A stretch of DNA of 64,000 nucleotides. It comes from Saccharomycopsis phalli (taxonomy: Eukaryota > Ascomycota > Saccharomycetes > Ascoideales > Saccharomycopsidaceae). The first letter of the stretch is position 1. The number at the start of each line of letters is the position of its first letter. Shown here piece after piece: positions 1 through 11,023 of the stretch. The notes under the pieces are model-generated. The model did not search any database. It worked only from the letters and a program-made list of their open reading frames with translations, and was not told the DNA's origin. The stretch is taken from the NCBI GenBank assembly GCA_020342235.1, contig CP073214.1, positions 992,001-1,056,000 of the forward strand, read 5' to 3'. The position numbers and the translations under genes are program-made.

Positions 1-1
1 G

Positions 2-2662
2 AAAGTCATACAAGAGATTCAAAATGTGGATCAACTAGTAAGAACAGGGAAAATGGAAATTAGATCCATGGATGAATTTGTGAATTCTTCCTTGCGAGTT
101 GAATCAGTTAATTTGATGGTGGTGTATAGCAAATTGTCATATGCTATAGGAAGAGCGAAGTATCATTTGGGAATATTTACCAACGCCATTAATGATTTGA
201 AACGATCCATTAGAATTTTGTTAATCATTATTAAGAAGTTATCCCACGATAATAATATGAATGGTTGTGATATGAATTGTTTTGCGTGGGAAATAAACAG
301 TTTACTAGTGACAAACTTCCAACTTTTGATAGAGACCAATGAACATTTTGGACTAGTTAAAGACTGTGAATACTATATGAAAGAGTTGAATAAGCTCATA
401 ACCAATGATTATATTCCATTGGTTCTCTTGAAGAGCCAATTGATTATACTTGAATATTATATTATCATTAAAAACAAAGATGTGGCTGACGAAATGTTTC
501 AAGCTGTGCAAGATGGATTTGCTCAGAATATATTCAAGGATAATCATTTGAATTTGAGCTATTGTTATATTAAAATGCTATATAACAAAGAGGAAAAGAA
601 AAGGAAAGAAATTTATAAAGAGGTACTTTTGCTTGCGAGAGCTCAGTCAGACAGTCAACAGGATATTAATTTCACTAAGACCTTTAATAAGTGCAACAAT
701 TTATTATTGATTGAGAATAATATTGGTTGTATTCAGGATTATTTGAGCAATCTTATTCTTAGATTCAAGAATCAACTCAGCAATATTAAGAATAACTTAC
801 TTATTGATCCTATTTTAACAATACTTCAAGATTCAGTGATATCCATTCCATCTATTGATATCAACCTGATACAAGGTAATGGCTTCAATCTCAAAATTAT
901 CAATTCTCTTATAAATACCTGTGAGGCTAACATCAGAAATTTTTTGAATATGAAGATATATGGGTCAAACAAGGAGCTCTATGATATTGGTTACTTATAC
1001 AATTACTGTCTAAGCATATTATCGATTGTCACTAATCACAAATTAAAAGATGAACACATAAAGGATTTGTTATACATTAGTGAATTACCAAGACAATTGA
1101 ATTATAAATATGAAAAGGAGTTAGTCAAGATTGAAGATACTAAGGTCCTAACCCCGAATATTGAGTGGCTATCTTCTCAAGCTCTTGATCTTGATGGTTT
1201 GAATGAGAGCCCTGAAGACAACTTTGTGCCTCCATTAATAGACGACTTTAAGTTGTTGTTTAATAAGGATGACCTATATCAAGAATTATACAGTTACTTA
1301 CCAGAAAAGTGGAATGTTATTATGATAGATATATGCCCATTGACACAGGATCTACTTTTAACCAAGATAAACAAATTCAACACTAAGCCGTTTATAGTTC
1401 GTCTTCCCTTGAATCGATTTTCTACTAGAGACTATAACAACAAATCTGTGAGTTTTCAGAACGGCTTAAAAGAATTTATGTCTATTATCAAAGCCAGCAA
1501 CGAGTCCACTAAGATTTCGAAGTTGAATATTGAGAATATGGAAGACAAAAAAAATTGGTGGAAGAAAAGATATTTGCTTAACAGTCGGTTGGAGCGATTG
1601 CTTAAAGAAATCGAGTATTACTGGTTAGGAGGATTTAAGGGTATATTTGATGATGAGACAGACATTGATACGGTATTCAAAGGCAAGCTTATTAATATTT
1701 TGAATAAGCATTTGCCTTCAAGAAGACTAAGATCTAAGAGGCATACAACTGAGGTGGCAGTCAGCGACTCAATACTTAAATTATTCCTCCATTTTGACAA
1801 GGAAGATCTCAAAACTACAGAAATGTTAGAAGATCTAATCTATTATATCTTAGATGTGCTCATGTTCCACGGAGAGCAGAATGCTTATGATGAAATAGAT
1901 ATTGAGCAAATCTATGTTGAAATTGAGGAACTAATCAACCAATTTAAAGTACCCGAATCCTCTGGTCACACAATATTGATTGTCGGCAAATCGTGCCAGA
2001 ATTTACCTTGGGAGTCTTTACCCTGTATTAAGAACCGCAGCATATCCAGATTACCAAACTTGACAATATTATTGAAAATGTTGAAGCAATATGGTAATAA
2101 ACCATTAACTATTGATTCCAACAACGGTTATTACATTCTCAATCCGAGCAAAGACTTGAACAGAACCCAGACAATATTTGAAGACATCTTATACGACAAC
2201 CTACCAAACTGGAGTAATAGAATTGGTGAGGCACCTGAAGAACAAGAGTTTCTAAACGAGTTGAAGAACAATAACTTGATGATATATCTTGGACACGGAG
2301 GAGGGGAGCAGTATTTGAGAAGTAATAATCTTAAGAAGATGAATCGCATATGCCCGTCACTTTTAATAGGGTGTTCATCTGGGGTTTTGAAAGATAATGG
2401 GGACTTGGAGCCAACAGGAACAGTTCTCTCATACTTGGTAGGTGGTTGTCCAATGGTTGTGGCCAACTTATGGGACGTGACAGATAAAGATATTGACAAG
2501 TTTAGCTTGAAGTTGTTCGAGAATTGGGGGATCACATCAAACAACAGATACAATATCTGCGAAAGTATAGCTAGATCCAGAAGTAGTTGTCTTTTGCGAT
2601 ACTTAAATGGTGCAGCACCTGTTGTTTATGGTTTGCCATTAAGATTGGAAGCCAAGCAATGA
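2..2662 (+). CDS. ESP1: Separase, C-terminal part (partial at left edge)
   Basis: Caspase-like cysteine protease (peptidase C50) that cleaves the cohesin kleisin at anaphase onset. The frame is open to the window edge with no ATG needed (the codon at 26 is GTG), so the N-terminus lies outside. The last ~230 residues hold the protease domain: the catalytic His is in LGHGGGEQY (CAC at 2294) and the catalytic Cys in LLIGCSSG (TGT at 2372), followed by the family motif GCPMVVANLWDVTDKD. The upstream part is helical and poorly conserved, as is usual for separase. It is convergent with PAC1, whose stop lies about 78 bp downstream. Identification is firm for the protease domain; the full gene length is unknown. 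Confidence 0.93.
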   Translation, partial: KVIQEIQNVDQLVRTGKMEIRSMDEFVNSSLRVESVNLMVVYSKLSYAIGRAKYHLGIFTNAINDLKRSIRILLIIIKKLSHDNNMNGCDMNCFAWEINSLLVTNFQLLIETNEHFGLVKDCEYYMKELNKLITNDYIPLVLLKSQLIILEYYIIIKNKDVADEMFQAVQDGFAQNIFKDNHLNLSYCYIKMLYNKEEKKRKEIYKEVLLLARAQSDSQQDINFTKTFNKCNNLLLIENNIGCIQDYLSNLILRFKNQLSNIKNNLLIDPILTILQDSVISIPSIDINLIQGNGFNLKIINSLINTCEANIRNFLNMKIYGSNKELYDIGYLYNYCLSILSIVTNHKLKDEHIKDLLYISELPRQLNYKYEKELVKIEDTKVLTPNIEWLSSQALDLDGLNESPEDNFVPPLIDDFKLLFNKDDLYQELYSYLPEKWNVIMIDICPLTQDLLLTKINKFNTKPFIVRLPLNRFSTRDYNNKSVSFQNGLKEFMSIIKASNESTKISKLNIENMEDKKNWWKKRYLLNSRLERLLKEIEYYWLGGFKGIFDDETDIDTVFKGKLINILNKHLPSRRLRSKRHTTEVAVSDSILKLFLHFDKEDLKTTEMLEDLIYYILDVLMFHGEQNAYDEIDIEQIYVEIEELINQFKVPESSGHTILIVGKSCQNLPWESLPCIKNRSISRLPNLTILLKMLKQYGNKPLTIDSNNGYYILNPSKDLNRTQTIFEDILYDNLPNWSNRIGEAPEEQEFLNELKNNNLMIYLGHGGGEQYLRSNNLKKMNRICPSLLIGCSSGVLKDNGDLEPTGTVLSYLVGGCPMVVANLWDVTDKDIDKFSLKLFENWGITSNNRYNICESIARSRSSCLLRYLNGAAPVVYGLPLRLEAKQ

Positions 2663-2739
2663 TAAAGAATTAATGACACAAATTTTTCTAAAATTAAATG
2701 TAGGAAATAATATACAAATTCAGAATAGGAGATATACCG

Positions 2740-4170
2740 TTAATTCCACAATGTGACAGTATTGTCGGTACCTCCGCTGGCAAATATACATCTGATGCTC
2801 TTATCCAATTCTTTATCATCAGGAGTGACCAGTGGATTGCTATCAAAACTGGTAGGGCTGGCAAACTTCAAGGAATTTATGAACCCCTCATGGCCATTAG
2901 TTAAAGTACGTATGCACTTAATTGTACCCAATTTTTCTGTACTGCTCATGTCCCACACTTTTATGGTTTTATCATCTGAGGCACTAAAGAAAAACTTTCC
3001 ACCTGGGTGGAACTGGAGTCTTCTGACCCACGAAGTATGGCCCTTTAACTCCAATAGGCACAAGGCTGAGGGGTTTGCAGAAGGCATTGGTGGACGGTGT
3101 GGACGAATAGTCGGAAGTGGAAGCATCCAAATTCGTATGGTCTCATCTCTGGACGCAGTAACACAGTACTTAAATCCCAATTCGATGTACAAAGGATTAT
3201 CAATGGCCTCTTCACTAGTGAAGTTCTTTGCTACTGCGTCCAAGTACTTCCAGGACAACGCTGGCACAAACTTACAATCCTCAATGACATGATTGTGGCC
3301 AATCATAGCAGAAAGCCCTGTGCCTGAATCACCATGCGACAATCTAGCACTTTGATCGTTCAGACAACTGACGACGAATTCACCGTTGTTGCTGACATCT
3401 AGACTCCGGACCCAGTCGCTATGGGCGACAAACGTCTTTAGACGATATCCATTTGTTACGTCCCACAATATAATTGTTCCGTCGCGCGAACTAGAAAACA
3501 AATGACTCGGGTTGTTTGGCTTGAACCGTACACACGACACAGTGTGGCCATGACCACTTAGAGTTCTTTTCAATTCGTAGTTATCGGCCGAGTCCCATAT
3601 CTTGATGTTCAAGTCTGACGAGGCGGTGGCCAAGAGAATCGACTCCTTTGCCTGTGGGCTAAAGCTCAAGCCCTTGCTGCTATAGCTTACATCGTTGATT
3701 GCCTTTGTATGTGCGCCAATTAACTTCACAGGCTGGGTAAGATTCAACAAGTCCCACACTACAAAAGTGCCGTCAGCCAAACCAGCCACGAGCTCTGGAA
3801 GAAAAGAGTGGATATCAAGCGAGTTAATTGCTGCCTTGTGAGCAACAAGTTGCTTACTGCGTCGACTAGGTATCCAGTTGAGGTTTTTGAATATTCCATT
3901 CTGAGTCTGGGAGGCGCGGAAATAGCCCTGCGACGACTCTATTAGTTCGTTCAAGCCCTTCACTTGGCCCTCCAAGTCCAATATTTTCTTCTGGAGTCGG
4001 ATAACCGTTGACCATTTCTTCTCCAAGATATTGTCGTTGCTGAGTTGATCATGAGTGACGCCCAACGCGGCTCCAATAGTCCTTGAAAGACTGGGGTCAA
4101 CTCTGGAGTCCAAATACGAGACAATAGCCTTGTTAAGCTCCGCCTGCTGGCGTGGAGTAAGTGATGACAT
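2740..4170 (-). CDS. PAC1: LIS1-family dynein regulator Pac1
   Basis: Nuclear distribution / dynein plus-end targeting factor, 476 aa. The N-terminus MSSLTPRQQAELNKAIVSYL is a LisH dimerisation motif, followed by a short coiled coil (roughly residues 60-90) and seven WD40 repeats to the C-terminus (e.g. LFSSSRDGTIILWD, CVTASRDETIRIWM, FFSASDDKTIKVWD, ending NTVTLWN). The frame is open further upstream and contains another ATG near 4194, but the LisH start at 4170 matches the family and leaves a 116-bp gap to divergent MRI1. The two genes presumably share this bidirectional promoter. Confidence 0.93.
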   Translation of the reverse strand: MSSLTPRQQAELNKAIVSYLDSRVDPSLSRTIGAALGVTHDQLSNDNILEKKWSTVIRLQKKILDLEGQVKGLNELIESSQGYFRASQTQNGIFKNLNWIPSRRSKQLVAHKAAINSLDIHSFLPELVAGLADGTFVVWDLLNLTQPVKLIGAHTKAINDVSYSSKGLSFSPQAKESILLATASSDLNIKIWDSADNYELKRTLSGHGHTVSCVRFKPNNPSHLFSSSRDGTIILWDVTNGYRLKTFVAHSDWVRSLDVSNNGEFVVSCLNDQSARLSHGDSGTGLSAMIGHNHVIEDCKFVPALSWKYLDAVAKNFTSEEAIDNPLYIELGFKYCVTASRDETIRIWMLPLPTIRPHRPPMPSANPSALCLLELKGHTSWVRRLQFHPGGKFFFSASDDKTIKVWDMSSTEKLGTIKCIRTLTNGHEGFINSLKFASPTSFDSNPLVTPDDKELDKSIRCIFASGGTDNTVTLWN

Positions 4171-4265
4171 ATGTTTGTCCAACACCAGCACCATGGATAG
4201 CCTTTTCAGATTATGAAGCCCTGGCCGCGCGTGACCGCGCAGGTAGTTTTCCAACATCCTTGGCC

Positions 4266-4271
4266 CACGTG
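4266..4271. promoter_or_regulatory. CACGTG E-box between PAC1 and MRI1
   Basis: A CACGTG palindrome lies 16 bp before the MRI1 ATG in the 116-bp divergent spacer. In yeasts this is the core of the Cbf1 site, and Cbf1 with Met4 controls sulphur amino-acid genes, which suits a methionine-salvage enzyme. The position is very close to the start codon, so function is an inference. Confidence 0.4.
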
Positions 4272-4286
4272 CAATTTCACCAGCCA

Positions 4287-5465
4287 ATGCCTACGTTGGA
4301 AGCCATCAAGTTTGACAAGGAGAGCCGTCAGCTCGCGGTCTTGGATCAATTGCGGATTCCGTTTGAGGAAAAATTCATTGCCATCAACTCTATAAGCGAT
4401 GGGTACTCTGTTATCAAGAAAATGCAGGTCCGTGGGGCTCCTGCAATCGCTATAGTAGGCGCGCTTTCTATTGTAGTTGAGTTGACCAATGTGTTGAACT
4501 TTTCACAATACTTTTACGACGTCAATGACTTGTCTGCGTTCAAAAAGACCTTGGCCTCGCGAATTGAGTACTTGGTATCTTCCCGTCCCACTGCCGTAAA
4601 CCTCTCCAATGCCACCAACGACATTGGACGAATCGCAGCCGACTACGAAGGACCCATCAAAGGGTTAGTGGATTCTATCTGCGACTATTCAGTGAAATTA
4701 TTTGAAGACGACTTGAAAAATAATTTCAGAATCGGTGCCAATGGCGCTGAATACATTCTCCAAGATCTCAAGGACCAGGGCTTCACTGGCGCCTTCAGTG
4801 TGATCACCATTTGTAACACCGGATCCTTGGCCACTTCAGGACACGGTACCGCCTTGGGCGTAATCCGCAGCTTGTGGGAACGCAGCGACTCTCTGTCGCC
4901 TGCCCATTTAAGCCAGGTTTTTGCTCTTGAGACCCGTCCATACAATCAGGGATCCAGACTCACTGCCTTTGAGCTCGATTACGAGAAGATCCCTTCTACA
5001 TTGATCAGTGACGGTATGGTTAGCTATTTGCTCGATCTTACCTCCAAGGGGAAATTAAAGGGTCATGGACCAGTCAAGTATATCATTGTTGGCGCAGACA
5101 GAATTGTCGCCAACGGTGACACCGCCAACAAAATAGGTACGCTACAGTTGGCCACACTTGCGTCCATAAAACCAGGAATCAAATTTCTTGTAGCGGCTCC
5201 TATGACTACCGTGGATCTTACCAAGGAGACAGGCGAGGAGATCTTTGTTGAAGAACGGCCAGCAGAAGAGTTTAAATCCGTCTTGGGTGCTGAAGTCGGT
5301 GCTGATCTTGGCGAGCGGGCAATGAAGCGAGTGCAAATAGTGGCCCCTGGAATCGATGTATGGAACCCTAGTTTTGATGTCACGCCACACACATTGATTG
5401 ACGGGTTAGTCACCGAGAATGAAGTAATTGTGAAGCAGGACGGTAAAATATCTTTGAAAGAGTAA
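4287..5465 (+). CDS. MRI1: Methylthioribose-1-phosphate isomerase
   Basis: Converts 5-methylthioribose-1-phosphate to 5-methylthioribulose-1-phosphate in the methionine salvage pathway; cytosolic, eIF2B-alpha-like fold; 392 aa. The start MPTLEAIKFDKESRQLAVLD matches the family; the open frame upstream (to 4161) begins with GTG and overlaps the PAC1 start. Visible signatures are KMQVRGAPAIAIVGA, RPTAVNLSNA, the catalytic cysteine in TICNTGSLATSGHGTALG (about residue 176) and the catalytic aspartate in IVGADRIVANGDTANKIGT (about residue 271). It appears complete. Confidence 0.95.
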   Translation: MPTLEAIKFDKESRQLAVLDQLRIPFEEKFIAINSISDGYSVIKKMQVRGAPAIAIVGALSIVVELTNVLNFSQYFYDVNDLSAFKKTLASRIEYLVSSRPTAVNLSNATNDIGRIAADYEGPIKGLVDSICDYSVKLFEDDLKNNFRIGANGAEYILQDLKDQGFTGAFSVITICNTGSLATSGHGTALGVIRSLWERSDSLSPAHLSQVFALETRPYNQGSRLTAFELDYEKIPSTLISDGMVSYLLDLTSKGKLKGHGPVKYIIVGADRIVANGDTANKIGTLQLATLASIKPGIKFLVAAPMTTVDLTKETGEEIFVEERPAEEFKSVLGAEVGADLGERAMKRVQIVAPGIDVWNPSFDVTPHTLIDGLVTENEVIVKQDGKISLKE

Positions 5466-6058
5466 AATATCTTTGGAAGAATAAAAGATTTTTGAATATT
5501 TATTATTTAGTTGGCTTTTAACCCTGGTCATTAATTTTTAGCTAATAAATCAATATATTGAAAGAAGATGCCTTTGCTTGAGTCACTGACAACTAAGTCA
5601 ACAGTGATTACTCCAACTAAACTTGTCCAAAACAGTATATCGCCATTTAATTAATGGCAAAATGACTACATCCTAAATCAGCAGCATACTACACTTCCCT
5701 CTCCAGGTAGCCTTGTCTTGATATAAGTACAGGTGATGCTGGATTGCGGGGACGCTTTGATAGATTCCGCGTACTTTATCTACGATACCATCACTATGAT
5801 AAACTCGCATATAACAAACAGATTAGAGTCGCAACTGAAATAGCAAAATAAATAAATTTCTCACAATTTCTTCTCCGTTAGTATAAAGAACAGCCCATAC
5901 ACATAAATTTATTATTATTATATATAAATACAAATCCCGGCTGAGCCTCTCTGAACAGCAATTTAACCGCACAGAAGCCCCGTGCACTTACCCGCCTGCA
6001 TTGCGGTTACGTTGGCAATTTCCAAATTCCAATAGGGGTAAATCACTTAGTGAACGAA
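5466..6058. other. Intergenic: MRI1 3' end and CHC1 promoter
   Basis: AT-rich spacer of 593 bp with no supported gene or RNA. A TATA-like run TATATAAATA lies at 5921-5930, about 130 bp before the CHC1 ATG. Nothing else stands out. Confidence 0.6.
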
Positions 6059-9000
6059 ATGGCAAACGATATTCCCATTGAGTTCACTGAACTCACCAAC
6101 CTTATTGATTCATATGGTATCTCACCTACCAGTATTGATTTTAAATCATGTACCCTTCTGAGCAGTTACATCTCCATCAAGGAAGACAAGTCTGTGGCGA
6201 TCGTTCCGTTGGACGCCAACAACAATGCCCAGGCCTTGATCCGGAAGAACATGAGCGCGGATAATATTATCATGCACCCTAGCAAGTTGATTATTGCTCT
6301 TCGGAGTGGGCCTACCATGCAATTGTTTGATTTGAGTCTGAAACAAAGAATGGGGAACCACACAATCTCGAACGCTGGGGAGTCTATTGTCTTTTGGAAG
6401 TGGCTTACCGAGGAACATATTGCCATAGTGACCACTTCAAGCTTGTACTTGTGGACTATTGGTAACGATTCGCCTGCTTTTGTGACAGCAAACAACCCGG
6501 TAATGAGCCTGTGCCAGGTAATCAACGTCACTGCCAACAAGGAGTTGTCGTGGTTTGCCGTCAACGGAATCTTCCAAGAAAACGGCAAGATTGCCGGGAA
6601 GATCCAGTTGTTCTCGAAGCAGAGAAATATCTCGCAGATTATCGACGGACATGTCTCAAACTTTGCCCAGTTCAAGTTGCCTGGTGCCGCAAGTGCCTCG
6701 ACCATCTTCATCATTGGGAACAGAAACACCTCTACTGGTGCGGGTAACATACACACAATTGAGATTGACCATAATCCATCCAATCCAGTGTATTCCAAGA
6801 AGAACGTTGACATCTTTTTCCCGGCCGATGCCTCGGCAGACTTTCCAATTTCTTGTCAAGTTTCAGAGGTGTATGGTATTGTCTATATATTAACCAAGTA
6901 CGGATTCATTCACTTGTTTGATATCGAGACTGGGTTGAACTTGTTTGTAAATCGTATTAGTGCAGAGCCATTGTTCACCGCTTGTGCACATTCTAAGGAC
7001 GGGCTATTGACTATCAACAAGAAGGGTCAAGTGTTGAGCGTCGACATCAATAAAGCCACAATCGTGCCATATGTGTTAAACAAGCTCTCTAATGTTCAAT
7101 TGGCTTTGGCCTTGGCTGCCCGTGGAAATTTGCCAGGTGCCGAGAACTTATTTGCGCAGCAGTTTGAGACATTGCTCGGCTCCGGAGACTATGCTGGTGC
7201 TGCCAAGGTTGCTGCTAGCTCGTCACAATTGAGAACCCAGCAGACTATTGACCGTTTGAAGAATATCCAGGCACAACCAGGGCAGATCACTCCAATTTTA
7301 CAATATTTCAGCATTTTATTGGACACCAACAAGTTGAATAAGTACGAGTCGATAGAGTTGGGTAAGCCTGTACTTCAGCAGAACAAGAAGCAGTTGTTTG
7401 AGAATTGGTTGAACCAAGGTAAAATTACCTTCTCCGAGGAGTTGGCAGATGTGGTGAAGCCATACGATGCCAAGTTGGCTCTCAGAATCTACTTGGGTGA
7501 AGATGCAAGTGGTTCCTCGGCATCTGCTTCGACTAACAATAAGATCATTTTGTGTTTGGCCGAGTTGAACCAGTTCGACAAGATCTTGCCATACTGTCAA
7601 AAGGTCGGCTACCAGCCAAACTATTTGGTCTTGATCCAGATGATCTTACGAAGTAACCCAGACAAGGCTGTGGAGTTTGCTAACCAGATTGTTGCGGATC
7701 CAAACACCAACCATGACTTGAACTTGGAGAAAGTCTCTGACATTTTTTTCTCGGCCAATCACATCCAGCAAGGCACTGCTTTCTTGTTGGAGGGTTTGAA
7801 GGGTGACCAACCGGGCGAGGGCCACTTGCAAACCCGGGTGTTGGAAATTAACTTGCTACATGCTCCACAAGTCGCTGAAGCAATTTTGTCTAACAACATG
7901 TTTTCTCATTACGACAAACCATCGATTGCAAAGTTATGCGAGAAGGCCGGATTGTACCAAAAGGCTCTTGAGAACTACATTGACTTGGCAGACATCAAGC
8001 GGTGTGTAGTTCATACAGACAAGTTGCCAGTGGACTGGTTGGTTGGATACTTTGGTCAGCTCAACATTGAGCAGAGCTTGGAGTGTCTTAAGCAATTATT
8101 GCGTGCTAACTTGCAGCAGAATCTTCAAATTGTGATCCAGGTTGCTACTAAGTACAGCGAGTTGATCGGCAGCGGAGTTCTCATTAAGTTGTTTGAAGAG
8201 TTTAAATGCACAGAAGGGTTGTATTATTATCTCTCTTCTATTGTCAATATAACTCAGGACGAGAATGTGGTATTCAAGTACATCCAGTCTGCCAGTAAAT
8301 TACAGCAGTACAAGGAGATTGAACGTGTTGTCAAGGAAAACAACAACTACAACGGCGAAAAAGTCAAGAACTTCCTTAAGGAAGCTAAATTGCCAGACCA
8401 ATTGCCGCTTATTATTGTGTGTGACCGCTTCAACTTTGTCCACGACTTGATTTTGTACCTCTACAAGAACCAGTTCTTCAAGTTCATTGAGGTCTATGTT
8501 CAGCAGGTTAATCCAACCAGAACTCCAGAGGTTGTGGCTGGGTTATTGGACGTTGACTGTGACGAAAGCATCATTAGAAACTTGTTGTCAACTGTCATTG
8601 GCCAAGTGCCTTTGGATAAGTTGGTTGAGCAGGTTGAGTCCCGTAACAGATTGAAGTTACTTCTTCCATTCTTGGAGACTACCCTCAACCAGGGCTCGCA
8701 GGATCCCGTGCTTTATAACACGTTGGCTAAAATCTACATCGATAGCAACAACAACCCAGAGAAGTTCCTTAAGGAGAATGATATTTATAACACATTGGAG
8801 GTTGGAAAGTACTGTGAGAAGCGGGACCCATACTTAGCGTATATTGCATACTCCAAGGGCCAGAACGACAGTGAGTTGATCCACATCACTAATGAGAATG
8901 CCATGTTTAAGTACCAGGCCAGATACTTGTTAAGTAGAAGTGATTTGGGCTTGTATGGTCAAGTTTTGAGCGAGGATAACATATACAGACGTGATTTGAT

Positions 9001-11023
9001 TGACCAGATTGTTGGAACTGCCATTCCAGAGTTGACAGACCCTGAACCTGTCTCGTTAGCTGTGAAGGCTTTCATGGATAACAACCTTCCTGTGGAGTTG
9101 ATTGAATTGTTGGAGAAGATTATCTTGGAACCAGATGCAGCTTTTGCCGACACCCCATCATTGCAGGGACTCTTGATTTTAACTGCTATTAAGGCAGAGC
9201 CTTCTAAGGTTCTGGGATACATTGAGAAATTGGACAAGTTTGACCCTAACGAAATTGCGCCATTATGTGTTGAGGACGGCTTGAACGAGGAGGCTTTTGA
9301 AATCTATGATAAGTTTGAATTGCATTCTCTTGCTTTGAAAGTTTTGGTTGAAGACATCTTGTCCTTGGACAGAGGAGAGCAGTATGCTGAGAAGTTGGAC
9401 GAAAAGGAGTTGTGGTTCCAATTAGGTACCGCCCAATTGAACGGGTTGCGTATCAATGAGGCCATTGACTCGTACATTAAGTCAGAGGACCCATCTAACT
9501 TTGAAAATGTCATTGATATTGCTGAGCATGCTGGAAAGTACGAGGAATTGATTCCATACTTGAAAATGTGCCGCAAGACCTTGCGTGAGGCCAAGATTGA
9601 TGGTGAGTTGATTGTCGTGTACGGTGAGTTGGATAGATTGCATGACATTCAGTTGTTCTTGAATGACAGCAATGTCGCTGACTTGGAAGATATTGGTGAC
9701 AAGTTGTATGATGGCAAGAATTACAAGGCCGCGAAGTTGTTGTATGAGAGCATTAGCAAGTACTCTAAGTTGGCCAGTACCTTGGTTTACCTTGAAGACT
9801 ACCAGAGTGCTGTGGACTGTGCCCGTAAGGCATCCAATACTAAGGTATGGAAGCAGGTCAATGATGCTTGTATTGAGAATAAGGAGTTCCGATTGGCCCA
9901 GATTTGTGGTTTGAATTTGATTATTGATGCCGACGAGTTGGACCAGTTAGTCAGTAAGTACGAGGAGCAAGGATACTTTGACGAGTTAATTCTGTTGTTT
10001 GAGTCTGGTCTTGGCTTGGAGAGAGCTCACATGGGGATGTTTACCGAATTGGCTATCTTATACAGCAAGTACTTGCCAGGTAAAGTTATGGAACACTTGA
10101 AATTGTTTTGGTCCAGATTGAACATTCCTAAGGTATTGACAGCCGTAAAAGAGGCTCACTTATGGCAGGAATTGATCTTTTTGTACAGCCACTATGACGA
10201 ATGGGACAATGCTGTGTTAACTATGATCGATAAGTCGGCCGACTCATTTGACCACGCTACTTTCAAAGAGTTGGTGGTTAAGGTGTCCAACTTGGAGATA
10301 TACTACAAGGCAATTAACTTCTACATCAATGAGCATCCAAACTTGATAACCGACTTATTGACGGTATTGACCGCTAGAATTGATGTTCCTCGTGTGGTTC
10401 GTATCTTCCAGAAGAGTGACAATTTGCCAATGATCAAACCGTTTTTGATTTCTGTGTTGGACACAAACAACACTGTAGTCAACAATGCTTACCACGACTT
10501 GTTGATCGAAGAAGAGGATTATAAGAGTTTGAAGAGTACTATTGAAGCGCATGACCGATTTGATAGTATTGACTTGGCTGGCCGTTTGGAGAACCATGAG
10601 TTGATTTTTTTCAGACAGATCAGTGCCCTTTTGTACCGTAAGAATAAGAAGTTTAACAAGGCTATGGCTATCTTGAAGGAAGACAAGTTGTGGGTCGATA
10701 TGATTGAGACTTGTGTGATTTCGAATAGCGTAAAGGTCACCCATGAATTATTGTTATACTTTGTTGAGACTGGTAACAGAGAATGCTTCGTGGGATTGTT
10801 GTACAAGGCTTACCATATTATTGAGTATGACTATGTCTTGGAGTTGTCTTGGTTGCATGACTTGGGCGACTATATCAAGCCTTATGAAATCTCTATCAAG
10901 AAGGAGCAAAATGACAGAATCAATGAGGTGTACAGAGACTTGAAGGAACGTCAAGAAAAGGAAAAGGGTGAAGTAGTCGAGGATGGCCCACAATTGTTAT
11001 TGACTAATGGTGCATTGTATTAA
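6059..11023 (+). CDS. CHC1: Clathrin heavy chain
   Basis: Structural subunit of the clathrin triskelion for Golgi/endosome and endocytic coats; 1654 aa, the usual length. The N-terminus MANDIPIEFTELTNL matches yeast Chc1; the frame extends 9 bp upstream to a GTG that is not used. The first ~330 residues form the terminal-domain beta-propeller (SAIMHPS-like NIIMHPSKLIIALRS, FWKWLTEEHIAIVT), then a linker and seven clathrin heavy-chain repeats of alpha-zigzag to about residue 1570, then the trimerisation region and a short C-terminal tail. Codons are heavily biased (TTG for Leu, AAG for Lys), as expected for a highly expressed gene. No intron is needed. Confidence 0.98.
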   Translation: MANDIPIEFTELTNLIDSYGISPTSIDFKSCTLLSSYISIKEDKSVAIVPLDANNNAQALIRKNMSADNIIMHPSKLIIALRSGPTMQLFDLSLKQRMGNHTISNAGESIVFWKWLTEEHIAIVTTSSLYLWTIGNDSPAFVTANNPVMSLCQVINVTANKELSWFAVNGIFQENGKIAGKIQLFSKQRNISQIIDGHVSNFAQFKLPGAASASTIFIIGNRNTSTGAGNIHTIEIDHNPSNPVYSKKNVDIFFPADASADFPISCQVSEVYGIVYILTKYGFIHLFDIETGLNLFVNRISAEPLFTACAHSKDGLLTINKKGQVLSVDINKATIVPYVLNKLSNVQLALALAARGNLPGAENLFAQQFETLLGSGDYAGAAKVAASSSQLRTQQTIDRLKNIQAQPGQITPILQYFSILLDTNKLNKYESIELGKPVLQQNKKQLFENWLNQGKITFSEELADVVKPYDAKLALRIYLGEDASGSSASASTNNKIILCLAELNQFDKILPYCQKVGYQPNYLVLIQMILRSNPDKAVEFANQIVADPNTNHDLNLEKVSDIFFSANHIQQGTAFLLEGLKGDQPGEGHLQTRVLEINLLHAPQVAEAILSNNMFSHYDKPSIAKLCEKAGLYQKALENYIDLADIKRCVVHTDKLPVDWLVGYFGQLNIEQSLECLKQLLRANLQQNLQIVIQVATKYSELIGSGVLIKLFEEFKCTEGLYYYLSSIVNITQDENVVFKYIQSASKLQQYKEIERVVKENNNYNGEKVKNFLKEAKLPDQLPLIIVCDRFNFVHDLILYLYKNQFFKFIEVYVQQVNPTRTPEVVAGLLDVDCDESIIRNLLSTVIGQVPLDKLVEQVESRNRLKLLLPFLETTLNQGSQDPVLYNTLAKIYIDSNNNPEKFLKENDIYNTLEVGKYCEKRDPYLAYIAYSKGQNDSELIHITNENAMFKYQARYLLSRSDLGLYGQVLSEDNIYRRDLIDQIVGTAIPELTDPEPVSLAVKAFMDNNLPVELIELLEKIILEPDAAFADTPSLQGLLILTAIKAEPSKVLGYIEKLDKFDPNEIAPLCVEDGLNEEAFEIYDKFELHSLALKVLVEDILSLDRGEQYAEKLDEKELWFQLGTAQLNGLRINEAIDSYIKSEDPSNFENVIDIAEHAGKYEELIPYLKMCRKTLREAKIDGELIVVYGELDRLHDIQLFLNDSNVADLEDIGDKLYDGKNYKAAKLLYESISKYSKLASTLVYLEDYQSAVDCARKASNTKVWKQVNDACIENKEFRLAQICGLNLIIDADELDQLVSKYEEQGYFDELILLFESGLGLERAHMGMFTELAILYSKYLPGKVMEHLKLFWSRLNIPKVLTAVKEAHLWQELIFLYSHYDEWDNAVLTMIDKSADSFDHATFKELVVKVSNLEIYYKAINFYINEHPNLITDLLTVLTARIDVPRVVRIFQKSDNLPMIKPFLISVLDTNNTVVNNAYHDLLIEEEDYKSLKSTIEAHDRFDSIDLAGRLENHELIFFRQISALLYRKNKKFNKAMAILKEDKLWVDMIETCVISNSVKVTHELLLYFVETGNRECFVGLLYKAYHIIEYDYVLELSWLHDLGDYIKPYEISIKKEQNDRINEVYRDLKERQEKEKGEVVEDGPQLLLTNGALY